Translations under genes and position numbers: made by a program
Assembly (NCBI GenBank): GCA_034231615.1
Contig: CM067306.1
Location: 45,824,094 to 45,888,093 of the forward strand
Length of the DNA stretch: 64,000 nt
DNA from: Meghimatium bilineatum
Lineage: Eukaryota; Mollusca; Gastropoda; Stylommatophora; Philomycidae
Reading direction: 5' to 3'
Notes under the pieces: model-generated
Databases searched by the model: none
What the model was told of the DNA's origin: nothing
The model's input: the letters and a program-made list of their open reading frames with translations, nothing else
Shown here: one piece after another, positions 36,468 through 50,500 of the stretch
Position numbering within the stretch: position 1 is the stretch's first letter
How the letters are laid out: each line of letters starts with the position of its first letter

Positions 36468-39334
36468 ATGTATTCTGGTCAATTACACATGATTTCGTTG
36501 TATTGCAGCTTAATACTTCAGAAACTGGTGTATTAAACACGAATTGGGAGTATTGCAGTTTAGTACGCCAAAACTCGTTGTATTCTGGCATATTAATCAC
36601 AAATTCATTGTACTGAAGCTTACTACACTAGAATTGAGTGTATACTGGCCTATTGCACATGATTTCGTTGTATTGCAGCTTAATACTTCAGAACACTGGC
36701 GTATTAAACACGAATTGGGAGTATTGCAGTTTACTACACCAACTCGTTGTATTGTGGAATATTACTCACTAATGTATGGTGTACTGAAGATTACTACACC
36801 ACAACACAGTTTGCTTGTCACAAATATGTATGTTGTAGCTTACTTCGTTAGAACTGGCGTTACACACGAATTGAGTGTATTGCAGTTTAGTACGTCAGAA
36901 CTCGTTGTATTCTGGCATATTACTCACAAATTCATTGTACTGAAGCTTACTACACTAGAATTGAGTATATTCTGGCCCATTACACATGATTTCGTTGTAT
37001 TGCAGCTTCATACGTCAGAACACTGGCGTATACACACGAATTGGGTGTTCTGCAGTTTAGTACACCAAAACTCGTTGTATTCTGGCATATTAATCACAAA
37101 TTCAATGTACTGAAGCTTACTATACTAGAATTGAGTGTATACTGGCCTATTGCACATGATTTCGTTGTATTGCAGCTTAATACTTCAGAACACTGTCGTA
37201 TACACAAGAATTGGGTGTACTGCAGTTTAGTACGCCAAAACTTGTTGTATTCTGGAATATTACTCACAAATTCATTGCACTGAAGCTTACTACACTAGAA
37301 TTGAGTGTATAGAGGCCTATTGCACATGATTTCTTTGTAGTGCAGCTTAATACGTCAGATCACTGGCGTATCACAAAGGAATTTGGTGTATTCCAGTTTA
37401 GTACGGCAAACCTCGTTGTATTCTGGCATATTACTCACAAATTCATTGTACTGAAGCTTACTACACTAGAATTGAATGTATTCTGGTCAATTACACATGA
37501 TTTCGTTGTATTGCCTCTTAATACTTCAGAACACTGGCGTATTAAACACGAATTGGGAGTAGTGCAGTTTAGTACGCCAAAACTCGTTGTATTCTGGCAT
37601 ATTAATCACAAATTCATTGCACTGAAGCTTACTACACTAGAATTGAGTGTATAGAGTCCTATTGCACATGATTTCTTTGTATTGCAGCTTAATACGTCAG
37701 AACACTGGCGTATCACATAGGAATTTGGTGTATTCCAGTTTAGTACGGCAAACCTCGTTGTATTCTGGCATATTACTCACAAATTCATTGTACTGAAGCT
37801 TACTACACTAGAATTGAGTATATTCTGGCCCATTACACATGATTTCGTTGTATTGCAGCTTAATACTTCAGAACACTGGCGTATTAAACACGAAGTAGGA
37901 GTATTGCAGTTTAGTACTCCAAACTCGTTGTATTCTAGGATATTACTAACAAATTGGGTGCACTGAAACTTACTACACCACAATTCAGTGTTAGCTGATC
38001 ACAAATATGGTATCTTGTAGTTTACTTCGTCAGAACTGGCGTTACACACGAATTGGGTGTATTGCAGTTTAGTACGTATGAACTCGTTGTATTCTGGCAT
38101 ATTACTCACAAATTCATTGTACTGAAGCTTACTACACTAGAATTGAGTATATTCTGGCCCATTACACATGATTTCGTTGTATTGCAGCTTCATACGTCAG
38201 AACACTGGCGTATACACAAGAATTGGGTGTATTGCAGTGTAGTACGCCAACTCTCGTTGTATTCTGGAATATTATACATTCATTGTAGTGAAGCTTACTA
38301 CACTAGAATTGAGTGTATACTGGCCTATTGCACATGATTTCGTTGTATTGCAGCTTAATACTTCAGAACACTTGCGTATACACAAGAATTGGGTGTACTG
38401 CAGTTTAGTACGCCAAAACTTGTTGTATTCTGGAATATTACTCACAAATTCATTGTACTGAAGCTTACTACACTAGAATTGAGTGTATTCTGGCCTATTA
38501 CACTTGATTTCGTTGTAGTGCAGCTTAAAACGTCAGAATACTTGCGTATTACGCACGAATTGGGTGTATTGCAGTTTAAGTACACCAAAACTCGTTGCAT
38601 TCTGGCAGATTACTCACTAATTTGGTGTACTGAAGCTTACTACACCACAACTCAGTGTTTGCTTGTCACAAATATGGTATGTTGTAGCTTACTTCGTTAG
38701 AACTGGCGTTACACACGAATTGAGTGTATTGCAGTTTAGTACGTCAGAACTCGTTGTATTCTGGCATATTACTCACAAATTCATTGTACTGAAGCTTACT
38801 ACACTAGAATTGAATGTATTCTGGTCAATTACACATGATTTCGTTGTATTGCAGCTTAATACTTCAGAAACTGGTGTATTAAACACGAATTGGGAGTATT
38901 GCAGTTTAGTACGCCAAAACTCGTTGTATTCTGGCATATTAATCACAAATTCATTGTACTGAAGCTTACTACACTAGAATTGAGTGTATACTGGCCTATT
39001 GCACATGATTTCGTTGTATTGCAGCTTAATACTTCAGAACACTGGCGTATTAAACACGAATTGGGAGTATTGCAGTTTACTACACCAACTCGTTGTATTG
39101 TGGAATATTACTCACTAATGTATGGTGTACTGAAGATTACTACACCACAACACAGTTTGCTTGTCACAAATATGTATGTTGTAGCTTACATCGTTAGAAC
39201 TGGCGTTACACACGAATTGAGTGTATTGCAGTTTAGTACGTCAGAACTCGTTGTATTCTGGCATATTACTCACAAATTCATTGTACTGAAGCTTACTACA
39301 CTAGAATTGAGTATATTCTGGCCCATTACACATG
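36468..39334. repeat. Mosaic of earlier segments
   Basis: About 36,317 to 37,140 follow 31,617-32,440 (shift 4,700). About 37,150 to 37,990 follow 26,091-26,931 (shift 11,059). From 37,777 the sequence also follows 24,202 onward (shift 13,575). The join near 37,145 fuses the TATACTAGAATTG monomer to the CACTGTCGTATAC monomer. No unique sequence. Confidence 0.8.
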
Positions 39335-42300
39335 ATTTCGTTGTATTGCAGCTTCATACGTCAGAACACTGGCGTATACACACGAATTGGGTGTTCTGCA
39401 GTTTAGTACACCAAAACTCGTTGTATTCTGGCATATTAATCACAAATTCAATGTACTGAAGCTTACTATACTAGAATTGAGTGTATACTGGCCTATTGCA
39501 CATGATTTCGTTGTATTGCAGCTTAATACGTCAGAACACTGGCGTATTACACAAGAATTGGGTGTATTGCAGTGTAGTACGCCAAAACTCGTTGTATTCT
39601 GGAATATTACTCACACATTCATTGTAGTGAAGCTTACTACACTAGAATTGAGTGTATACTGGCCTATTGCACATGATTTCGTTGTATTGCAGCTTAATAC
39701 TTCAGAACACTGTCGTATACACAAGAATTGGGTGTACTGCAGTTTAGTACGCCAAAACTTGTTGTATTCTGGAATATTACTCACAAATTCATTGCACTGA
39801 AGCTTACTACACTAGAATTGAGTGTATAGAGGCCTATTGCACATGATTTCTTTGTAGTGCAGCTTAATACGTCAGATCACTGGCGTATCACAAAGGAATT
39901 TGGTGTATTCCAGTTTAGTACGGCAAACCTCGTTGTATTCTGGCATATTACTCACAAATTCATTGTACTGAAGCTTACTACACTAGAATTGAATGTATTC
40001 TGGTCAATTACACATGATTTCGTTGTATTGCCTCTTAATACTTCAGAACACTGGCGTATTAAACACGAATTGGGAGTAGTGCAGTTTAGTACGCCAAAAC
40101 TCGTTGTATTCTGGCATATTAATCACAAATTCATTGCACTGAAGCTTACTACACTAGAATTGAGTGTATAGAGTCCTATTGCACATGATTTCTTTGTATT
40201 GCAGCTTAATACGTCAGAACACTGGCGTATCACATAGGAATTTGGTGTATTCCAGTTTAGTACGGCAAACCTCGTTGTATTCTGGCATATTACTCACAAA
40301 TTCATTGTACTGAAGCTTACTACACTAGAATTGAGTATATTCTGGCCCATTACACATGATTTCGTTGTATTGCAGCTTAATACTTCAGAACACTGGCGTA
40401 TTAAACACGAAGTAGGAGTATTGCAGTTTAGTACTCCAAACTCGTTGTATTCTAGGATATTACTAACAAATTGGGTGCACTGAAACTTACTACACCACAA
40501 TTCAGTGTTAGCTGATCACAAATATGGTATCTTGTAGTTTACTTCGTCAGAACTGGCGTTACACACGAATTGGGTGTATTGCAGTTTAGTACGTATGAAC
40601 TCGTTGTATTCTGGCATATTACTCACAAATTCATTGTACTGAAGCTTACTACACTAGAATTGAATGTATACTGGCCTATTGCACATGATTTCGTTGTATT
40701 GCAGCTTAATACTTCAGAACACTGGCGTATTAAACACGAAGTAGGAGTATTGCAGTTTGGTACGCCAAAACTCGTTGTATTCTAGGATATTACTAACAAA
40801 TTGGGTGAACTGAAACTTACTACACCACAATTCAGTGTTAGCTGATCACAAATATGGTATATTGTAGTTTACTTCGTCAGAACTGGCGTTACACACGAAT
40901 TGGGTGTATTGCAGTTTAGTACGTATGAACTCGTTGTATTCTGGCATATTACTCACAAATTCATTGTACTGAAGCTTACTAGACTAGAATTGAGTGTATA
41001 CTGGCCCATTACACATGATTTCGTTGTATTGCAGCTTAATACTTCAGAACACTGGCGTATTAAACACGAATTGGGAGTATTGCAGTTTACTACACCAACT
41101 CGTTGTATTGTGGCATATTACTCACTAATGTGGTGTACTGAAGATTACTACACCACAACACAGTTTGCTTGTCACAAATATGTATGTTGTAGCTTACTTC
41201 GTTAGAACTGGCGTTACACACGAATTGAGTGTATTGCAGTTTAGTACGTCAGAACTCGTTGTATTCTGGCATATTACTCACAAATTCATTGTACTGAAGC
41301 TTACTACACTAGAATTGAGTATATTCTGGCCCATTACACATGATTTCGTTGTATTGCAGCTTCATACATCAGAACACTGGCGTATACACAAGAATTGGGT
41401 GTATTGCAGTGTAGTACGCCAACTCTTGTTGTATTCTGGAATATTATACATTCATTGTAGTGAAGCTTACTACACTAGAATTGAGTGTATACTGGCCTAT
41501 TGCACATGATTTCGTTGTATTGCAGCTTAATACTTCAGAACACTGGCGTATACACAAGAATTGGGTGTACTGCAGTTTAGTACGCCAAAACTTGTATTCT
41601 GGAATATTACTCACAAATTCATTGTACTGAAGCTTACTACACTAGAATTGAGTGTATTCTGGCCTATTACACTTGATTTCGTTGTAGTGCAGCTTAAAAC
41701 GTCAGAATACTTGCGTATTACGCACGAATTGGGTGTATTGCAGTTTAAGTACACCAAAACTCGTTGCATTCTGGCAGATTACTCACTAATTTGGTGTACT
41801 GAAGCTTACTACACCACAACTCAGTGTTTGCTTGTCACAAATATGGTATGTTGTAGCTTACTTCGTTAGAACTGGCGTTACACACGAATTGAGTGTATTG
41901 CAGTTTAGTACGTCAGAACTCGTTGTATTCTGGCATATTACTCACAAATTCATTGTACTGAAGCTTACTACACTAGAATTGAATGTATTCTGGTCAATTA
42001 CACATGATTTCGTTGTATTGCAGCTTAATACTTCAGAAACTGGTGTATTAAACACGAATTGGGAGTATTGCAGTTTAGTACGCCAAAACTCGTTGTATTC
42101 TGGCATATTAATCACAAATTCATTGTACTGAAGCTTACTACACTAGAATTGAGTGTATACTGGCCTATTGCACATGATTTCGTTGTATTGCAGCTTAATA
42201 CTTCAGAACACTGGCGTATTAAACACGAATTGGGAGTATTGCAGTTTACTACACCAACTCGTTGTATTGTGGCATATTACTCACTAATGTATGGTGTACT

Positions 42301-44872
42301 GAAGATTACTACACCACAACACAGTTTGCTTGTCACAAATATGTATGTTGTAGCTTACTTCGTTAGAACTGGCGTTACACACGAATTGAGTGTATTGCAG
42401 TTTAGTACGTCAGAACTCGTTGTATTCTGGCATATTACTCACAAATTCATTGTACTGAAGCTTACTACACTAGAATTGAGTATATTCTGGCCCATTACAC
42501 ATGATTTCGTTGTATTGCAGCTTCATACGTCAGAACACTGGCGTATACACACGAATTGGGTGTTCTGCAGTTTAGTACACCAAAACTCGTTGTATTCTGG
42601 CATATTAATCACAAATTCAATGTACTGAAGCTTACTATACTAGAATTGAGTGTATACTGGCCTATTGCACATGATTTCGTTGTATTGCAGCTTAATACGT
42701 CAGAACACTGGCGTATTACACAAGAATTGGGTGTATTGCAGTGTAGTACGCCAAAACTCGTTGTATTCTGGAATATTACTCACAAATTCATTGCACTGAA
42801 GCTTACTACACTAGAATTGAGTGTATAGAGGCCTATTGCACATGATTTCTTTGTAGTGCAGCTTAATACGTCAGATCACTGATACACACAGGAATTTGGT
42901 GTATTCCAGTTTAGTACGGCAAACCTCGTTGTATTCTGGCATATTACTCACAAATTCATTGTACTGAAGCTTACTACACTAGAATTGAGTATATTCTGGC
43001 CCATTACACATGATTTCGTTGTATTGCAGCTTAATACGTCAGATCACTGGCGTATCACACAGGAATTTGGTGTATTCCAGTTTAGTACGGCAAACCTCGT
43101 TGTATTCTGGCATATTACTCACAAATTCATTGTACTGAAGCTTACTACACTAGAATTGAATGTATTCTGGTCAATTACACATGATTTCGTTGTATTGCCT
43201 CTTAATACTTCAGAACACTGGCGTATTAAACACGAATTGGGAGTATTGCAGTTTAGTACGTATGAACTCGTTGTATTCTGGCATATTAATCACATATTCA
43301 TTGCACTGAAGCTTACTACACTAGAATTGAGTGTATACTGGCCTATTGCGCATGATTTCGTTGTATTGCAGCTTAATACGTCAGAAAACTGGCGCATCAC
43401 ATACGAATTGGGTGTATTCCAGTTTAGTACGCCTAAACTCGTTGTATTCTGGCATATTACTCACAAATTCATTGTAAAGCTTACTACACTAGAATTGAGT
43501 ATATTCTGGCCCTTTATACATGATTTCGTTGTATTGCATCTTCATACGTCAGAACACTGGAGTATACACACAAATTGGGTGTACTGCAGTTTAGTACACC
43601 AAAAATCGTTGTATTCTGGCATATTACTCACTAATTTGGTGTACTGAAGCTTACTACACCACAACTAAGTGTTTGCTTGTCACAAATATGGTATGTTGTA
43701 GCTTACTTCGTTAGAACTGGCGTTACACACGAATTGAGTGTATTGCAGTTTAGTACGTCAGAACTCGTTGTATTCTGGCATATTACTCACAAATTCATTG
43801 TACTGAAGCTTACTACACTAGAATTGAGTGTATACTGGCCTATTGCACATGATTTCGTTGTGTTGCAGCTTAATACTTCAGAACACTGTCGTATACACAA
43901 GAATTGGGTGTATTGCAGTTTAGTACGCCAAAACTTGTTGTATTCTGGAATATTACTCACAAATTCATTGCACTGAAGCTTACTACACTAGAATTGAGTG
44001 TATAGAGGCCTATTGCACATGATTTCTTTGTATTGCAGCTTAATACGTCAGATCACTGGCGTATCACACAGGAATTTGGTGTATTCCAGTTTAGTACGGC
44101 AAACCTCGTTGTATTCTGGCATATTACTCACAAATTCATTGTACTGAAGCTTACTACACTAGAATTGAGTATATTCTGGCCCATTACACATGATTTCGTT
44201 GTATTGCAGCTTAATACGTCAGATCACTGGCGTATCACACAGGAATTTGGTATATTCCAGTTTAGTACGGCAAACCTCGTTGTATTCTGGCATATTACTC
44301 ACTAATTTGGTGTACTGAAGCTTACTACACCATAACTCAGTGTTTGCTTGTCACAAATATGGTATGTTGTAGCTTACGTCGTTAGAACTGGCGTTACACA
44401 CGAATTGAGTGTATTGCAGTTTAGTATGTCAGAACTCGTTGTATTCTGGCATATTACTCACAAATTCATTTTACTGAAGCTTACTAGACTAGAATTGAGT
44501 ATATTCTGGCCCATTACACATGATTTCGTTGTATTGCAGCTTCATACGTCAGAACACTTGCGTATTACACACGAATTGGGTGTACTGCAGTTTAGTAAGC
44601 CAAAACTTGTTGTATTCTGGAATATTACTCACAAATTCATTGTACTGAAGCTTACTACACTAGAATTGAATGTATTCTGGTCAATTACACATGATTTCGT
44701 TGTATTGCAGCTTAATACTTCAGAACACGTGTATTAAACACGAATTGGGAGTAGTGCAGTTTAGTACGCCAAAACTCGTTGTATTCTGGCATATTAATCA
44801 CAAATTCAATGCACTGAAGCTTACTACACTAGAATTGAGTGTATAGAGTCCTATTGCACATGATTTCTTTGT
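39335..44872. repeat. Right copy of the 5.5-kb segmental duplication
   Basis: Partner of 29,117-34,657. Upstream of 39,335 it continues as the 24.2-25.8-kb segment rather than as the context of the left copy, so the two share only this block. It ends inside the next entry, at the crossover point of the 2,018-bp tandem pair. Confidence 0.88.
42832..44849. repeat. 2,018-bp tandem duplication, copy 1
   Basis: Every variant here recurs 2,018 bp later, including the TCACTGATACACAC truncation and the CTG-less B subunit. The repeat join lies in the stretch CCTATTGCACATGATTTC, shared by the two monomer types that were joined, so the duplication is explained by one unequal crossover within about 24 bp of identity. 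Confidence 0.9.
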
Positions 44873-46867
44873 AGTGCAGCTTAATACGTCAGATCACTGA
44901 TACACACAGGAATTTGGTGTATTCCAGTTTAGTACGGCAAACCTCGTTGTATTCTGGCATATTACTCACAAATTCATTGTACTGAAGCTTACTACACTAG
45001 AATTGAGTATATTCTGGCCCATTACACATGATTTCGTTGTATTGCAGCTTAATACGTCAGATCACTGGCGTATCACACAGGAATTTGGTGTATTCCAGTT
45101 TAGTACGGCAAACCTCGTTGTATTCTGGCATATTACTCACAAATTCATTGTACTGAAGCTTACTACACTAGAATTGAATGTATTCTGGTCAATTACACAT
45201 GATTTCGTTGTATTGCCTCTTAATACTTCAGAACACTGGCGTATTAAACACGAATTGGGAGTATTGCAGTTTAGTACGTATGAACTCGTTGTATTCTGGC
45301 ATATTAATCACATATTCATTGCACTGAAGCTTACTACACTAGAATTGAGTGTATACTGGCCTATTGCGCATGATTTCGTTGTATTGCAGCTTAATACGTC
45401 AGAAAACTGGCGCATCACATACGAATTGGGTGTATTCCAGTTTAGTACGCCTAAACTCGTTGTATTCTGGCATATTACTCACAAATTCATTGTAAAGCTT
45501 ACTACACTAGAATTGAGTATATTCTGGCCCTTTATACATGATTTCGTTGTATTGCATCTTCATACGTCAGAACACTGGAGTATACACACAAATTGGGTGT
45601 ACTGCAGTTTAGTACACCAAAAATCGTTGTATTCTGGCATATTACTCACTAATTTGGTGTACTGAAGCTTACTACACCACAACTAAGTGTTTGCTTGTCA
45701 CAAATATGGTATGTTGTAGCTTACTTCGTTAGAACTGGCGTTACACACGAATTGAGTGTATTGCAGTTTAGTACGTCAGAACTCGTTGTATTCTGGCATA
45801 TTACTCACAAATTCATTGTACTGAAGCTTACTACACTAGAATTGAGTGTATACTGGCCTATTGCACATGATTTCGTTGTGTTGCAGCTTAATACTTCAGA
45901 ACACTGTCGTATACACAAGAATTGGGTGTATTGCAGTTTAGTACGCCAAAACTTGTTGTATTCTGGAATATTACTCACAAATTCATTGCACTGAAGCTTA
46001 CTACACTAGAATTGAGTGTATAGAGGCCTATTGCACATGATTTCTTTGTATTGCAGCTTAATACGTCAGATCACTGGCGTATCACACAGGAATTTGGTGT
46101 ATTCCAGTTTAGTACGGCAAACCTCGTTGTATTCTGGCATATTACTCACAAATTCATTGTACTGAAGCTTACTACACTAGAATTGAGTATATTCTGGCCC
46201 ATTACACATGATTTCGTTGTATTGCAGCTTAATACGTCAGATCACTGGCGTATCACACAGGAATTTGGTATATTCCAGTTTAGTACGGCAAACCTCGTTG
46301 TATTCTGGCATATTACTCACTAATTTGGTGTACTGAAGCTTACTACACCATAACTCAGTGTTTGCTTGTCACAAATATGGTATGTTGTAGCTTACGTCGT
46401 TAGAACTGGCGTTACACACGAATTGAGTGTATTGCAGTTTAGTATGTCAGAACTCGTTGTATTCTGGCATATTACTCACAAATTCATTTTACTGAAGCTT
46501 ACTAGACTAGAATTGAGTATATTCTGGCCCATTACACATGATTTCGTTGTATTGCAGCTTCATACGTCAGAACACTTGCGTATTACACACGAATTGGGTG
46601 TACTGCAGTTTAGTAAGCCAAAACTTGTTGTATTCTGGAATATTACTCACAAATTCATTGTACTGAAGCTTACTACACTAGAATTGAATGTATTCTGGTC
46701 AATTACACATGATTTCGTTGTATTGCAGCTTAATACTTCAGAACACGTGTATTAAACACGAATTGGGAGTAGTGCAGTTTAGTACGCCAAAACTCGTTGT
46801 ATTCTGGCATATTAATCACAAATTCAATGCACTGAAGCTTACTACACTAGAATTGAGTGTATAGAGT
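44850..46867. repeat. 2,018-bp tandem duplication, copy 2
   Basis: Second copy of the tandem pair. It starts as a hybrid monomer: GTATAGAGTCC (from the GAGTCC allele) followed by TTTGTAGTGCAG (from the GAGGCC allele). After 46,867 the array continues with GTATTGCAG instead of repeating again. Confidence 0.9.
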
Positions 46868-47529
46868 CCTATTGCACATGATTTCTTTGTATTGCAGCTT
46901 AATACGTCAGAACACTGGCGTATCACATAGGAATTTGGTGTATTCCAGTTTAGTACGGCAAACCTCGTTGTATTCTGGCATATTACTCACAAATTCATTG
47001 TACTGAAGCTTACTACACTAGAATTGAGTATATTCTGGCCCATTACACATGATTTCGTTGTATTGCAGCTTAATACGTCAGAACACTAGCGTATTACACA
47101 CGAATTGGGTGTATTGCAGTTTAGTACACCAACTCGTTTTATTGTGGCATATTACTCACTAATGTGGTGTACTAAAGATTACTACACCACAACACAGTTT
47201 GCTTGTCACAAATATGTATGTTGTAGCTTACTTCGTTAGAACTGGCGTTACACACGAATTGAGTGTATTGCAGTTTAGTACGTCAGAACTCGTTGTATTC
47301 TGGCATATTACTCACAAATTCATTGTACTTAAGCTTACTACACTAGAATTGAGTATATTCTGGCCCATTACAGATGATTTCGTTGTATTGCAGCTTCATA
47401 CGTCAGAACACTTGCGTATTACACACGAATTGGGTGTACTGCAGTTTAGTACGCCAAACCTTGTTGTATTCTGGAATATTACTCACAAATTCATTGTACT
47501 GAAGCTTACTACACTAGAATTGAGTGTTT
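46868..47529. repeat. Connecting array monomers
   Basis: Follows 34,635-35,160 (shift 12,233), including CACTAGCGTATTAC and GTACTTAAGC, then diverges near 47,370 with ATTACAGATGATTTC and CGCCAAACCTTG. At about 47,524 a canonical B subunit is fused directly to the short type (GAATTGAGTGTTTGCTTG), an in-register hybrid. Confidence 0.8.
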
Positions 47530-50500
47530 GCTTGTCACAAATATGGTATGTTGTAGCTTACTTCGTTAGAACTGGCATTACACACAAATTGAGTGTATTG
47601 CAGTTTAGTACGTCAGAACTCGTTGTATTCTGGCATTTTACTCACAAATTCATTGTACTGAATCTTACTACACTAGAATTGAGTGTATACTGGCCTATTG
47701 CACATGATTTCGTTGTATTGCAGCTTAATACTTCAGAACACTGGCGTATTAAACACGAATTGGGAGTATTGCAGTTTAGTACGCCAAAACTCGTTGTATT
47801 CTGGCATATTAATCACAAATTCATTGTACTGAAGCTTACTACACTAGAATTGAGTGTATACTGGCCTATTGCACATGATTTCGTTGTATTGCAGCTTAAT
47901 ACTTCAGAACACTGGCGTATTAAACACGAAGTAGGAGTATTTCAGTTTAGTACGCCAAACTCGTTCTATTCTAGGATATTACTAACAAATTGGGTGCACT
48001 GAAACTTACTACACCACAATTCAGTGTTAGCTGATCACAAATATGGTATCTTGTAGTTTACTTCGTCAGAACTGGCGTTACACACGAATTGGGTGTATTG
48101 CAGTTTAGTACGTATGAAAACGTTGTATTCTGGCATATTACTCACAAATTCATTGTACTGAAGCTTACTAGACTAGAATTGAGTGTATACTGGCCCATTA
48201 CACATGATTTCGTTGTATTGCAGCTTAATACTTCAGAACACTGGCGTATTAAACACGAATTGGGAGTATTGCAGTTTACTACACCAACTCGTTGTATTGT
48301 GGCATATTACTCACTAATGTATGGTGTACTGAAGATTACTACACCACAACACAGTTTGCTTGTCACAAATATGTATGTTGTAGCTTACTTCGTTAGAACT
48401 GGCGTTACACACGAATTGAGTGTATTGCAGTTTAGTACGTCAGAACTCGTTGTATTCTGGCATTTTACTCACAAATTCATTGTACTGAAGCTTACTAGAA
48501 TTGAGTGTATAGACGCCTATTGCACATGATTTCTTTGTATTGCAGCTTAATACGTCAGAACACTGGCGTATCACACAGGAATTTGGTGTATTCCAGTTTA
48601 GTACGGCAAACCTCGTTGTATTCTGGCATATTACTCACAAATTCATTGTACTGAAAGCTTACTACACTAGAATTGAGTATATTCTGGCCCATTACACATG
48701 ATTTCGTTGTATTGCAGCTTAATACGTCAGAACACTGGCGTATTACACACGAATTGGGTGTATTGCAGTTTAGTACACCAAAACCCGTTGTATTCTGGCA
48801 TATTACTCACTAATTTGGTGTACTGAAGCTTACTACAGCATAACTCAGTGTTTGCTTGTCACATATATGGTATGTTGTAGCTTACTTCGTTAGAACTGGC
48901 ATTACACACGAATTGAGTGTATTGCAGTTTAGTACGTCAGAACTCGTTGTATTCTGGCATTTTACTCACAAATTCATTGTACTGAATCTTACTACACTAG
49001 AATTGAGTGTATACTGGCCTATTGCACATGATTTCGTTGTATTGCAGCTTAATACTTCAGAACACTGGCGTATTAAACACGAATTGGGAGTATTGCAGTT
49101 TAGTACGCCAAAACTCGTTGTATTCTGGCATATTAATCACAAATTCATTGTACTGAAGCTTACTACACTAGAATTGAGTGTATACTGGCCTATTGCACAT
49201 GATTTCGTTGTATTGCAGCTTAATACTTCAGAACACTGATTAAACACGAAGTAGGAGTATTGCAGTTTAGTACGCCAAACTCGTTCTATTCTAGGATATT
49301 ACTAACAAATTGGGTGCACTGAAACTTACTACACCACAATTCAGTGTTAGCTGATCACAAATATGGTATCTTGTAGTTTACTTCGTCAGAACTGGCGTTA
49401 CACACGAATTGGGTGTATTGCAGTTTAGTACGTATGAACTCGTTGTATTCTGGCATATTACTCACAAATTCATTGTACTGAAGCTTACTAGACTAGAATT
49501 GAGTGTATACTGGCCCATTACACATGATTTCGTTGTATTGCAGCTTAAAACTTCAGAACACTGGCGTATTAAACACGAATTGGGAGTATTGCAGTTTACT
49601 ACACCAACTCGTTGTATTGTGGCATATTACTCACTAATGTATGGTGTACTGAAGATTACTACACCACAACACAGTTTGCTTGTCACAAATATGTATGTTG
49701 TAGCTTACTTCGTTAGAACTGGCGTTACACACGAATTGAGTGTATTGCAGTTTAGTACGTCAGAACTCGTTGTATTCTGGCATATTACTCACAAATTCAT
49801 TGTACTGAAGCTTACTACACTAGAATTGAGTATATTCTGGCCTATTACACATGATTTCGTTCTATTGCAGCTTCATACGTCAGAACACTGACGTATACAC
49901 ACGAATTGGGTGTTCTGCAGTTTAGTACACCAAATCTCGTTGTATTCTGGCATATTAATCACAAATTCAATGTACTGAAGCTTACTATACTAGAATTGAG
50001 TGTATACTGGCCTATTGCACATGATTTCGTTGTATTGCAGCTTAATACGTCAGAACACTGGCGTATTACACAATAATTGGGTGTATTGCAGTGTAGTACG
50101 CCAAAACTCGTTGTATTCTGGAATATTACTCACACATTCATTGTAGTGAAGCTTACTACACTAGAATTGAGTGTATACTGGCCTATTGCACATGATTTCG
50201 TTGTATTGCAGCTTAATACTTCAGAACACTGTCGTATACACAAGAATTGGGTGTACTGCAGTTTAGTACGCCAAAACTTGTTGTATTCTGGAATATTACT
50301 CACAAATTCATTGCACTGAAGCTTACTACACTAGAATTGAGTGTATAGAGGCCTATTGCACATGATTTCTTTGTATTGCAGCTTAATACGTCAGAACACT
50401 GGCGTATCACACAGGAATTTGGTGTATTCCAGTTTAGTACGGCAAACCTCGTTGTATTCTGGCATATTACTCACAAATTCATTGTACTGAAGCTTACTAC

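Noticed and set aside
47199..48002. Open frame of 267 codons, the longest in the window, and many similar 70-220-codon frames
   Set aside because: Subunit lengths 60, 60 and 51 are all multiples of three, so any stop-free frame of the monomer extends automatically. Copies carry 1- and 2-bp losses (GCGTATACAC, GAACACGTG), 58-bp A' subunits and a fixed TAG allele, so frame is not preserved. No start context, domain or signal is recognisable.
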